From Bacteroidetes bacterium UBA2475 (GTDB taxonomy: Bacteria; Bacteroidota; Bacteroidia; B-17B0; Aurantibacillaceae): a DNA stretch of 64,000 bases. The stretch is from contig DDPF01000010.1 of assembly GCA_002342065.1 (NCBI GenBank), forward strand, positions 124,001 through 188,000. Direction: 5' to 3'. This document shows, one piece after another, positions 17,064 to 25,257 of this stretch. The notes beneath the pieces are model-generated. The model was given only the letters and a program-made list of their open reading frames with translations. It was not told the DNA's origin and did no database searches. The position numbers and the translations under genes are program-made. Numbering within the stretch: the first letter of the stretch is position 1; each line of letters begins with the position of its first letter.

Positions 17064-18407
17064 TCATTTCGTAAGTCCTGCCATTTTCATCGCATCAACT
17101 CTAATAGCACTATCCAATGGTATTTGCAGGTCGCTGCTTTTTTGAGTTGATTTCTTTAACAACGCAGGCGTTTCTCTTATTTGTTTTGCATACACTTGTA
17201 TCTGTTTATTTCTTTCTGCACGCGGATAATATGTTTTTGGCGACGTATATAATTCATACGCATCATCAATAAAAGTATTTCCAAACATTGGTAAATTCCC
17301 ATCTGAATACAGGATCATAATAACACTATTGCTTTCAATTTCTTTTTTAAGATCTAACTCCCATACCTCAACTTTTTCTCCCGGCCTTGGCGAAGGAACG
17401 ACCTTATTTGCGTAATACCAGAACTGTCCGCCGGCAAAACAAGCCTGCCCTACTCCCATATAAACCGGACCATACCAATAACTGTCAGATATTGTAAGCA
17501 CACGTGTTGTGTTTTTTATACTATCATTTTCAAATTGAATGAGAGGATAAGCCAATTGCATATTTTGTTCTGGATTAGAATATAAGTTCATGCTTTTTAA
17601 AACATCAGCATCACGGCTTCTTGCAGTATCAACCACTTCTATCTTTGGCCAAAAAACAGATGGCATATCACAACGATGTAATTTTTCGATGTGTTTAATA
17701 ATTGTATCTACAGCTAAGCACTCGCCATAATAACTCCAGTGGTGACCAAATTTTGGGAATAAAGCGTGTGGTGATGTTGGTTTTAATTTCTCAAAATATG
17801 AATAGAGGTCTAAATAATTTAAAGCAAGATCTTTGCTGTTAGAAGCAAATAAATTGTGATTGGTGTTTTTTACAGGATGTACATATTTATCTTCAATAAA
17901 TTCTTTACACGAAGCGCCTTTACCCGGAGCATACACCAATAAAAGATCAATTCCTTTTTTCTTTAATGTATCCTGTATCACCTTTGCTTTTTGTAAAAGT
18001 GTTTTTACTTTTAACTCCGGCATCAGGTCATCACCAAAAGCAGAAAAAATATAACTCTCGCTAAACACGTAATCATTCTTACCAATAACAAAACCATTTA
18101 CACGGATCTGATTGAATGCTGTGTAATAAAATTGATTGTTAAGGCGAACCATTGTTTCTTTATAAGCCCAGTGGTCATTATTATAATCTTCTGTTGCGGC
18201 TTGATAGGAACCATCAAGCCATCCACTTGTTGAAAATTTTGGTTTCTCATCACTAATAACCAATCCAATTAAGTTGGGTTTGTTGTAAGTTATATCACCT
18301 GCGCCATCGCGCCCCTGGTATTTAATAATAGAATAGATCATTGGCCAAGCAATAGCTATAAGAATAACTAAATGATGCAATGAATATGTTTTTTGTTTAA
18401 CCGCCAT
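17064..18407 (-). CDS. AlgX/AlgJ-like SGNH acyltransferase partner
   Basis: A 447-residue protein with one N-terminal membrane segment (residues 11-26) and a periplasmic SGNH-like domain. Features are VNGFVIGKNDYVFSESYI near residue 100, the KFGHHWSYYGE segment, which holds the catalytic His-Trp of the DHHW/AlgX group, and TISDSYWYGPVY, which has the nucleophile Ser-like GDS equivalent. Proteins of this kind take an acetyl group delivered across the membrane by an MBOAT partner and put it on a polysaccharide. The MBOAT gene lies directly upstream and shares one base with the ATG here (TAATG), so the pair is translationally coupled. The polymer being modified is unknown. Confidence 0.83.
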   Translation of the reverse strand: MAVKQKTYSLHHLVILIAIAWPMIYSIIKYQGRDGAGDITYNKPNLIGLVISDEKPKFSTSGWLDGSYQAATEDYNNDHWAYKETMVRLNNQFYYTAFNQIRVNGFVIGKNDYVFSESYIFSAFGDDLMPELKVKTLLQKAKVIQDTLKKKGIDLLLVYAPGKGASCKEFIEDKYVHPVKNTNHNLFASNSKDLALNYLDLYSYFEKLKPTSPHALFPKFGHHWSYYGECLAVDTIIKHIEKLHRCDMPSVFWPKIEVVDTARSRDADVLKSMNLYSNPEQNMQLAYPLIQFENDSIKNTTRVLTISDSYWYGPVYMGVGQACFAGGQFWYYANKVVPSPRPGEKVEVWELDLKKEIESNSVIMILYSDGNLPMFGNTFIDDAYELYTSPKTYYPRAERNKQIQVYAKQIRETPALLKKSTQKSSDLQIPLDSAIRVDAMKMAGLTK

Positions 18408-19819
18408 TAAAACCTGAAATAAATAAAAGGGTTAAAATCAAGTGCAGATACATAACTTAACGAAATATAAAATAATGTGATACCGGTTACAACTGCCAGC
18501 CATTTTCCTGAGTCTGAAAAATTCTCACCATACACATTTTCCTGGATCTGTTTTGTTTTTTTAGTGATAGCAAAGAAAGAGAATAACAATGCTACAATGG
18601 CCATACAAATAAAATCGTTGTTCATTGCAAATTTTCCGTCGAAGAAATTAAACGAGAACATTTGTTTAATAACGTTCAAACCATAATGCAGGTCCTCATT
18701 CCTGAATAATACCCAACCTGTTATAACAATAATAAATGTAATTGGTACTGCAATAAATTTCCCCAATTTCTCAAATACTTTTCCTAAGAAAAAACGCTCA
18801 AGCACTAAGAACAAACCATGGTACGCGCCCCACAATACAAAATTCCAACTAGCGCCATGCCACAAGCCTGAAAGTAAAAAAACAATTATTAAGTTACGGT
18901 ACAATTTAGAGTTGGGGCCTTTATTCCCTCCTAAAGGAATGTATAAATAATTTTTCATCCAGGTTCCTAAAGTAATATGCCAGCGGCGCCAGAATTCAGT
19001 AATACTTCCAGATGTGTATGGATTATTAAAATTCTCAGGAAATCTAAATCCCATCATCTTGCCCAAGCCAATGGCCATATCGCTGTAACCGCTAAAATCA
19101 AAATAAATTTGAAAGGTGTAAGCCAAAGCACCGACCCATGCTGCTGCTGTATCCAATTGTTCAGCAGGCAATTTAAAAACAGCGTCGGCTTGCATACCAA
19201 GTGTATTGGCAATAATTGTTTTTTTGGCAAGACCTAAACAAAAAATTAAAAAGCCACTGAGTTTTACATTGGGTGTATAGTTTTTTTCGCGGTTAGTAAT
19301 TTGATCGGCGATATCGTGGTAACGCACAATAGGGCCGGCAATTAATTTTGGGAATAATAAAATGTAGGTCTGGTAATGCCAAAAATTCTTTAATGGTTTA
19401 TGAACGCCCCTGTAAACATCAATTACATAAGTTAAACTCTCAAAGGTGTAAAACGATATCCCAATTGGCAATACAACTTTTATCCAGGAAATTTCTGTAC
19501 CCAAAAGCGCATTAACATTATCAATAAAAAAATTACAGTATTTAAAATAAAATAGCAGACCAAGATTTAAGCATAAAGAAATAATTAAGAATTTGGTCTT
19601 TGCCTTTTGCGTTTTTTGGTTGTGCATTGCATTTACCAAAAAATAATCTAAAAAGGTGGTACCAAGAATAATGAAAATAAATTTTGGTCCGCCCCAGCTA
19701 TAAAAATAAATACTGGCAATTAATATTACCGCGTTTTTGAATTTATGCGGCGCTAAATGATACAGCAATAAAAATATTGGGAGGAAATAAACTAAATAAG
19801 TTATGCTGCTAAAAACCAT
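18407..19819 (-). CDS. MBOAT family O-acyltransferase (AlgI/DltB-like)
   Basis: A 470-residue multi-pass membrane protein that moves acyl groups across the inner membrane for polysaccharide or teichoic-acid-like acylation. Family landmarks are YFYSWGGPKFIFIIL near the N-terminus, the LPIGISFYTFESLTYVIDVYRG loop, FSGYSDMAIGLGKMMGFRFPENFNNPY, EFWRRWHITLGTWMKNYLYIPLGGNK, and LLSGLWHGASWNFVLWG with the conserved catalytic His in WHG. About ten hydrophobic segments are visible. It is the first gene of a two-gene operon with the AlgX-like protein. No alginate synthesis genes are nearby. Confidence 0.92.
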   Translation of the reverse strand: MVFSSITYLVYFLPIFLLLYHLAPHKFKNAVILIASIYFYSWGGPKFIFIILGTTFLDYFLVNAMHNQKTQKAKTKFLIISLCLNLGLLFYFKYCNFFIDNVNALLGTEISWIKVVLPIGISFYTFESLTYVIDVYRGVHKPLKNFWHYQTYILLFPKLIAGPIVRYHDIADQITNREKNYTPNVKLSGFLIFCLGLAKKTIIANTLGMQADAVFKLPAEQLDTAAAWVGALAYTFQIYFDFSGYSDMAIGLGKMMGFRFPENFNNPYTSGSITEFWRRWHITLGTWMKNYLYIPLGGNKGPNSKLYRNLIIVFLLSGLWHGASWNFVLWGAYHGLFLVLERFFLGKVFEKLGKFIAVPITFIIVITGWVLFRNEDLHYGLNVIKQMFSFNFFDGKFAMNNDFICMAIVALLFSFFAITKKTKQIQENVYGENFSDSGKWLAVVTGITLFYISLSYVSALDFNPFIYFRF

Positions 19820-19899
19820 CTTTATTAAGGCTTACAAAAATAAGATTTTTTGCGGATGCTACAAGGGAGCTTTTGCACCCTTTTAGGGGGATTTTTGCC

Positions 19900-20835
19900 T
19901 TAATTTTTGATAAGTTTTGAGTAGGAAGAGCCAGACGAACTTTCGGTCCTTAAATGATAAATACCATTAGAAAGATGAGAAATATCGAGCTGAAAATTTC
20001 CCGATTCGCTGTAGGCTCTTTCGTAAACCAAAGCACCTGTGACAGAATATACTTTTATGCTTACTGGTTCATTTAATTCCATATTAAAAATGCCACTTGT
20101 TGGGTTGGGATAAAGTTTGAAAATAGAATTGGAAAGAGAGTTTTCGTTTACACCCACACCAGAGGGTACGTAATTGCAAATAGTTGATGTTGGATTATAC
20201 AAAGGAAAATTATCATCAGAGTAACAAACAAAATTTCCATAACTAGGACCATCCACTATGCATTGATCGTAGCTAAATAAAAACCACGTTGTGCCCCCTA
20301 TTTTCTCGATAATATTCAGTGTATGTGAGAATGAGCTGGTATAGTAGATCGAGATTTTAATTTTTTTCACGGAAATACTATTTATTAATACATGCCCGGT
20401 ATCAACAACACTTATTGTAGAACGATGAAAATTACTTTGACAGGTACTCGGGTTATTTGGATAAAGTATAGCTAACCATTTATCTCCAATATTTGCATTA
20501 AAATTAGCGATAGTATCAAATATGAATGTATAAGGATTATACTTATAAACTACATTGTTATTTTCGTAGGTCTGAAAGTTTACATAACCATTAATCGTAG
20601 TTGTTGGAGACATTGGCCATGGTGTCTTCCCATTAAATGTTCCAACCATATTATTACAGGTTATACTATTTATTGAAACTGTATTAGTAACGACAAGCTT
20701 TATATGTCCATCTTGATAAGGTGTATATGGAGAATTAACTCTATAATGCCAGGTCGCCCCGGGCGGACACCACATTTGAGCTTTTATCGGCACGCCAAAA
20801 ATTAAAACAAAAATAAAAGGTAATAATTTTTTCAT
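19900..20835 (-). CDS. T9SS type A cargo protein, tandem copy 2
   Basis: A 311-residue secreted protein. The signal peptide ends FGVPIKAQ and the mature protein begins MWCPPGATWHYRV. The C-terminal 75 residues form a type A sorting domain: SIFKLYPNPTSGIFNMEL, IKVYSVTGALVYE, DISHLSNGIYHLRTE and a final Ser-Lys-Leu-Ile-Lys-Asn, so export is by the type IX system and anchoring at the cell surface is likely. The central domain (residues 25-230) is a beta-rich region with paired cysteines and has no name I know. It is a paralogue of the next gene, 5 bases away. Confidence 0.85.
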   Translation of the reverse strand: MKKLLPFIFVLIFGVPIKAQMWCPPGATWHYRVNSPYTPYQDGHIKLVVTNTVSINSITCNNMVGTFNGKTPWPMSPTTTINGYVNFQTYENNNVVYKYNPYTFIFDTIANFNANIGDKWLAILYPNNPSTCQSNFHRSTISVVDTGHVLINSISVKKIKISIYYTSSFSHTLNIIEKIGGTTWFLFSYDQCIVDGPSYGNFVCYSDDNFPLYNPTSTICNYVPSGVGVNENSLSNSIFKLYPNPTSGIFNMELNEPVSIKVYSVTGALVYERAYSESGNFQLDISHLSNGIYHLRTESSSGSSYSKLIKN

Positions 20836-20840
20836 GTGTC

Positions 20841-21770
20841 TTATTCTTTTACAAGTTTAGAATAGAAAGCTCCTTTCATTGATTCAGTTCTTAAATGATA
20901 GATACCATTAGAAAGATGAGAAATATCAAGATGAAAATTACCTGTTTCATCAAATGTTCTTTCATAAACCAAAGCGCCTGTAACAGAGTATATTTTTATG
21001 TTGGCTGCTTCTTTTAATTCCATATTAAAAATTCCGTTTGTTGGGTTAGGATAGAGTTTAAAAATGGAATTTGTAAAGGAGTTTTTGTTTATGCCTACGC
21101 CTGAAGGTATATAATCACAAACTACTGAACCAGGATTGTAAACTGGAAAATTGTCATCCCTGTAACAAACAAAATTTCCATAACCGTGGCCGTCTGTTTG
21201 ACAATTATTACCAATATAAGAAAATAAAAATCCAGAAAGATTTGAGATTTTTTCTATAAAAGTAATAGCATATGTGCTTGTTGGTAAAGAAGCAAGTTTG
21301 ATTTTTTTGAGATATATATTATTTATGAACACGTGTCCTGTATCCACAACAGTCAGTGAAGGGCGAGAGGGAGTGCTGCAAGTAATAAACGGAAAACGAA
21401 TCGCAAGCCATTTATCACCAATATTTGCGTTAAAATTCGCTATTGTATCAAAACTCAATGATTCAGGATTATAAATATAAACAACTTTATTGTTTTCATA
21501 GGTTTGAAAATTTACCCAATTAGCCGTTATAGTTTGAGCGCCTGGGAAATTTTTAACTCCTTTGAAAACTCCATCCATATTTTGACAAACTGTATTATTT
21601 ATAGTAACAGTATTTGTCACCTTTAATTCTAAATGTCCATCGATATAATCAATTGGAGGCCATGCTGTATAAACCCTATAATGCCATGTCGCTCCCGGAG
21701 CGCACCACATTTGCGCTTTTATCTGCAATCCAAAAATTAAAACAAAAATAAAAGATAATAATCTTTTCAT
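20841..21770 (-). CDS. T9SS type A cargo protein, tandem copy 1
   Basis: A 309-residue paralogue of the downstream gene, with the same plan: signal peptide ending FGLQIKAQ, mature start MWCAPGATWHYRV, a shared INxxxCxNM..F segment, NANIGDKWLAI, and the same type A sorting domain ending YSKLVKE. The sorting domain and NANIGDKWLAI are nearly identical between the copies while loops in the middle vary, which suggests duplication followed by divergence of a binding surface. It comes first in the two-gene operon. Function unknown. Confidence 0.85.
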   Translation of the reverse strand: MKRLLSFIFVLIFGLQIKAQMWCAPGATWHYRVYTAWPPIDYIDGHLELKVTNTVTINNTVCQNMDGVFKGVKNFPGAQTITANWVNFQTYENNKVVYIYNPESLSFDTIANFNANIGDKWLAIRFPFITCSTPSRPSLTVVDTGHVFINNIYLKKIKLASLPTSTYAITFIEKISNLSGFLFSYIGNNCQTDGHGYGNFVCYRDDNFPVYNPGSVVCDYIPSGVGINKNSFTNSIFKLYPNPTNGIFNMELKEAANIKIYSVTGALVYERTFDETGNFHLDISHLSNGIYHLRTESMKGAFYSKLVKE

Positions 21771-21866
21771 GGGATCAATTTAATGGGTTAACTTAAAGTT
21801 AATTAAAATAGATCAGAAAAAAAAGACCAATAGATATCTGGTAAGCTTTTAAAGGTATTTACTGGG

Positions 21867-21896
21867 TTTCAGTTTATATCTGGTATACAACTGAAA
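21867..21896. repeat. Inverted repeat between ferredoxin and T9SS genes
   Basis: TTTCAGTT (21867-21874) and AACTGAAA (21889-21896) are perfect inverted copies, with a TATA/TATA inner pairing. There is no T-tract directly after it on either strand, so a standard terminator is not evident, although it follows the ferredoxin gene. Could be a weak terminator or a regulatory hairpin. Confidence 0.4.
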
Positions 21897-21918
21897 AGAT
21901 CCTGAAAAAAAAAAGGGA

Positions 21919-22269
21919 TTAAAGGTGTAAAGAAGCCTTTTTAGCTAACAATTGTTCTTCTGTTTCCACGTTATCTTCATCGGGAACACAGCAATCTACC
22001 GGGCAAACAGCCGCGCACTGAGGCTCGTCGTGAAAACCTTTACACTCGGTACATTTATCGCTTACAATAAAATAAACATCCATATTTTTTGGCACTTGTG
22101 GCGAGTCTGCATCTACTTCCTCTCCACTGTTCTTTCCTGTGTATGCCCCCTTAACGCCGGTACCATCAGCAAAACGCCATTCGGCCCCGCCTTCGTATAT
22201 TGCGTTGTTCGGACATTCAGGCTCGCAGGCACCACAATTAATGCATTCGTCTGTTATTTTAATTGCCAT
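21919..22269 (-). CDS. 4Fe-4S dicluster ferredoxin
   Basis: A 116-residue electron carrier. The first cluster motif is C9-x2-C12-x2-C15-x3-C19-P, and the second is CTECKGFHDEPQCAAVCP, where the second-to-third cysteine gap is widened to eight residues as in Alvin-type (Chromatium) 2[4Fe-4S] ferredoxins. A Cys-rich DCCVPDEDN and an acidic tail follow. No signal peptide, so cytoplasmic. It is divergent from the acyl-CoA reductase gene with 54 bases between the starts; the pairing is common in Bacteroidota and suggests a shared regulatory region. The redox partner is not known. Confidence 0.92.
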   Translation of the reverse strand: MAIKITDECINCGACEPECPNNAIYEGGAEWRFADGTGVKGAYTGKNSGEEVDADSPQVPKNMDVYFIVSDKCTECKGFHDEPQCAAVCPVDCCVPDEDNVETEEQLLAKKASLHL

Positions 22270-22323
22270 TTTTTTACTTAGTTTTGCTTTTTATAATAGT
22301 CTGCAAATATACGACCTAATTTT

Positions 22324-23346
22324 ATGACTTTAAAACAAAGAATAGAAGGATTTACACAAACCGGTTTGTTTATAAACAGGCATTTTAACGAGCAAAAACC
22401 TTCTGAAACTCAATTGCACCAGGGCCTTGATAAACTTATTGAAATGGCCCATATTTACAATAATTGGTTCATTCCTGAGTTTGTTAAAGAATCTTTAATT
22501 AACGTTAGTAGCCTTTTAAAAGAAGAAGAATTGATAAAATTCTCAACACCTATTAAAGAAAAAGAGGCTAAAACCATTGCTGTTATTTGCGCCGGCAATG
22601 TGCCCATGGTTTGCTTTCACGATATTTTATGTGTGCTTTTAAGTGGCAATATTGCCCTTATAAAACTCTCAAGCGACGATAATCTTTTAATGCCTTTCTT
22701 TTTAAAATTACTCACGCATTACGAACCCGAATTTGAAACACAAATTTTATTCGCAGAGGGTAAACTGGGTGCCTTTGACGCTGTAATAGCCACAGGCAGT
22801 AATAACACCGCCGGACACTTTAAATATTATTTTGGTAAATACCCACATATAATCCGTAAAAACCGTAGTTCCCTCGCTGTTTTAACCGGTAAAGAAACTA
22901 CACAACACCTTAAAGATCTAGGTAAGGATATTTTCCTTTACTTTGGCCTTGGATGCAGGAACGTGAGCAAATTACTGGTTCCAAAAGGTTATTCGTTCGA
23001 TACTTTTTTTGAGTCAATTGTAGATTATGGCTTTGTGGTGAACAATAAAAAGTATGGTAATAATTATGATTACCATCGCGCTATTTATTTGTTGGAATCG
23101 ATGACCTTTTTGGATAATAATTTTTTAATGATCAAAGAAAACGCCCATCTTCACTCGCCTGTGGGGGTTCTGTATTTTCAATATTATGAGAACGAAAAAG
23201 AGCTAAATACCTATTTAGATTCAATAAAAGACGATTTACAGTGTGTGGTTGGAGCCAAAAACATCCCTTTTGGTTATTCACAACAGCCTGTTATTACTGA
23301 TTTTGCCGACAATGTAAATACATTGGAATTTTTAGTAAATTTATAG
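22324..23346 (+). CDS. LuxC-like acyl-CoA reductase
   Basis: A 340-residue member of the LuxC/acyl-CoA reductase family in the aldehyde dehydrogenase superfamily. It would reduce a fatty acyl-CoA or thioester to an aldehyde with NAD(P)H. Seen motifs: AVICAGNVPMVCFHDILCVLLSGN, which resembles the cofactor-binding part; the IRKNRSSLAVLTG loop; and LGCRNVSKLLVPKGY with the candidate catalytic Cys in GCRN. The length is shorter than LuxC of luminous bacteria (about 480). No luxD or luxE homologue is here, so bioluminescence is not implied. Confidence 0.82.
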   Translation: MTLKQRIEGFTQTGLFINRHFNEQKPSETQLHQGLDKLIEMAHIYNNWFIPEFVKESLINVSSLLKEEELIKFSTPIKEKEAKTIAVICAGNVPMVCFHDILCVLLSGNIALIKLSSDDNLLMPFFLKLLTHYEPEFETQILFAEGKLGAFDAVIATGSNNTAGHFKYYFGKYPHIIRKNRSSLAVLTGKETTQHLKDLGKDIFLYFGLGCRNVSKLLVPKGYSFDTFFESIVDYGFVVNNKKYGNNYDYHRAIYLLESMTFLDNNFLMIKENAHLHSPVGVLYFQYYENEKELNTYLDSIKDDLQCVVGAKNIPFGYSQQPVITDFADNVNTLEFLVNL

Positions 23347-23356
23347 GAGTTTATGA

Positions 23357-23406
23357 AATAGCCATGTTTGCCAAACATTAAACATAATATTGCTAAACTG
23401 GCTATT
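23357..23406. repeat. Hairpin in the gap after acyl-CoA reductase
   Basis: AATAGCCATGTTT (23357-23369) pairs with AAACTGGCTATT (23395-23406) apart from one bulged T. There is no clear T-tract after it. It lies 11 bases after the stop codon and may serve as a terminator or a leader structure for the next gene. Confidence 0.45.
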
Positions 23407-23441
23407 CCATATGACAATTAAAAAAACAATATTTTAACCGT

Positions 23442-24284
23442 ATGAATAGGTTCTTACAAACATTCATTTTGTCATTTATTTGCATCAGCGCTGTTGCACA
23501 AGTGCCTACAGCTACTATTGTAAGCCCTTCTGCTACCCTGTGTTCAGGCACTTCTTTAACCTTTACAACGCAAACTTCAAATGCGCCAACAGATTTTAGC
23601 TGGTCAATTTCGCCGTCCAGATCAGTTACCGTTTTTCCTGATCTTAGCAGCCCTTCTATCACTTTTGTGTTTACAGCGGGCGGTTCTTATGTTATCAGTT
23701 TAGTGGTTTCAAATGCAACCGGTACATCTGTTGCAACCACAACGGTAATAGTTACCAAATCGGCCAATGCGGCTTTTAATGCAAGTTTAACCGGTGTTGG
23801 TTTTCCAAATCAATTAATACTGACAAATTATTCTACAAATAGCATCTCCAATCAATGGCTTTTTAACGACGATCCTTCTGTAAATACAACATCACTTAAT
23901 GCAGTAAAAGATTATACTGTAAGTGGTAGTTATTCGGTTACACTTATTGCTTTTGGTAATTTAGGTTGTAACGATACTTCGGGTTATTCGTTAAGAATTG
24001 GCGATTCATCAGGTGTTACCTTACCAACCGTATTTTCACCAAACGGCGATGATATTAACGAGATATTTAAACCAATTGCAAAAGGCATTTCAAGTATGAA
24101 TGTATGGATCTATAACCGTTACGGCACCATCATCATTAAATGGGATCGTTTAAATGGATCCTGGGATGGACATACTACCAGTGGAGAAACTTGTGAAGCC
24201 GGTGTTTATTTTGTAATTGTTGAGGCTTCAGGCTTTGATGGCAAGTCTTACAAATTAAAAAACAGTTTAACCTTAGTAAGATAA
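23442..24284 (+). CDS. T9SS type B (gliding-motility-associated) secreted protein with PKD domain
   Basis: A 280-residue secreted protein with a signal peptide ending CISAVAQ. Residues 20-105 form an Ig/PKD-like domain (CSGTSLTFTTQTSNAPTDFSW, then GGSYVISLVVSNATG). A second PKD-like unit covers about 110-185. The C-terminal about 85 residues are the CHU_C domain, recognised by LPTVFSPNGDDINEIFKPI, VWIYNRYGTIIIK, W-D-G and EAGVYFVIVEA, which directs type IX export. It is short for this class, so it may be an adhesin fragment or small surface protein. Its TAA is immediately followed by the ABC ATPase gene in the same frame. Confidence 0.85.
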   Translation: MNRFLQTFILSFICISAVAQVPTATIVSPSATLCSGTSLTFTTQTSNAPTDFSWSISPSRSVTVFPDLSSPSITFVFTAGGSYVISLVVSNATGTSVATTTVIVTKSANAAFNASLTGVGFPNQLILTNYSTNSISNQWLFNDDPSVNTTSLNAVKDYTVSGSYSVTLIAFGNLGCNDTSGYSLRIGDSSGVTLPTVFSPNGDDINEIFKPIAKGISSMNVWIYNRYGTIIIKWDRLNGSWDGHTTSGETCEAGVYFVIVEASGFDGKSYKLKNSLTLVR

Positions 24285-25253
24285 ATTATCTTAAAGGTTA
24301 ACAACATATCGTTCAACTACAACAATCAAAATTATTTTAAGGGAATAAAAAATGTTTCGCTACAATTAAAAGAAGGAGAGATACTTGCTTTAGTTGGTAA
24401 AAGCGGAAGTGGGAAAACCACACTCATGAAGTGCATTTACGGCTTGGAAGACCTGAATGAAGGTGAAGTTTTATTTGAAGATAAAAAAGTATTAGGCCCT
24501 TCGTACAATTTAATTCCCGGTTACGAAGAAATGAAACTCGTTAGCCAGGATTTTTACGTTTTAGATAACCACAGTGTTGAAGAAAATATTTTCGATAAAT
24601 TAATTGGATATAGCAACGAAGAAAAACAAAAAAGAGCTGCCAAACTTTTAAAATTATTAGATCTTGTTGCATTAAAAAACTCGCGTGCTAAATTTTTATC
24701 AAGTGGCCAAAAGCAGCGTGTGGCAATAGCCAGAGCCTTAGCAGTTATACCAAAAATATTGTTGTTAGATGAGCCCTTTAGTAATTTGGATACTATTTTA
24801 AGCGAGAAATTATTTTCGTTTATTATAAATGAAGTTAAAAAAAATAATACTTCTGTAATTTTAATTACACATTTAGCCGAGGAAGCCTTAAAGTATGCCG
24901 ATACATTGGCCGTGCTTGATAATGGCAAGATCTTGCAGATGGGCGAAAAATGGCAGATCTATTACAAACCAAATAACACCAAGTTGGCTGGGCTTTTAGG
25001 CCCCTTTAATGCTATAAAACCCGAAGATCTTGAGAAAAGCACGAAACAAAAATCAAAACTTTTTGTAAGACCCGATAAACTAAAATTAACGGCGCAAAAA
25101 AATAATGCACAATTACAGTTAACGGTTTTAAACTGTACCTTCAACGGTAAGTGTTTTGAAATTTTAGGGGAAACAAAAAACGGTAACCCGGTTATTGTTT
25201 ATGCAAATAAAGAATTGGCGCAGAATAAAGTTTTTTACTTTACAATAGAGTAA
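24285..25253 (+). CDS. ABC transporter ATP-binding protein with non-canonical start
   Basis: An ATPase subunit of about 322 residues. The reading frame opens right after the TAA at 24282-24284 and holds no ATG, GTG or TTG until 24426, which lies just past Walker A. Homology clearly begins earlier (ILKVNNISFNY), so the start is most likely the ATT at 24285, giving the usual M-I-L-K-V opening. From there: Walker A GKSGSGKT at residues 38-45, Q-loop VSQDFY, signature LSSGQKQR, Walker B ILLLDEPFSNLD, H-loop LITHLAEEA. A TOBE-like domain (LFVRPDKLKL) closes the protein, as in importers of the PotA/CysA type. No permease or binding-protein gene is next to it. An ATG-to-ATT change would explain the context. 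Confidence 0.8.
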   Translation: MILKVNNISFNYNNQNYFKGIKNVSLQLKEGEILALVGKSGSGKTTLMKCIYGLEDLNEGEVLFEDKKVLGPSYNLIPGYEEMKLVSQDFYVLDNHSVEENIFDKLIGYSNEEKQKRAAKLLKLLDLVALKNSRAKFLSSGQKQRVAIARALAVIPKILLLDEPFSNLDTILSEKLFSFIINEVKKNNTSVILITHLAEEALKYADTLAVLDNGKILQMGEKWQIYYKPNNTKLAGLLGPFNAIKPEDLEKSTKQKSKLFVRPDKLKLTAQKNNAQLQLTVLNCTFNGKCFEILGETKNGNPVIVYANKELAQNKVFYFTIE

Positions 25254-25257
25254 TAGT

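Noticed and set aside
21952..22327. Plus-strand ORFs over the ferredoxin gene
   Set aside because: They run opposite to a gene with clear cluster-binding cysteines and have no homologous look.
22324..23346. Part of a bioluminescence (lux) operon
   Set aside because: Only a LuxC-like gene is found; there are no luxA, luxB, luxD or luxE homologues nearby.
24352..24425. Alternative ATG for the ABC ATPase (ATG at 24352 region)
   Set aside because: It is in another frame than the ATPase; using it would need a frameshift, for which there is no signal.
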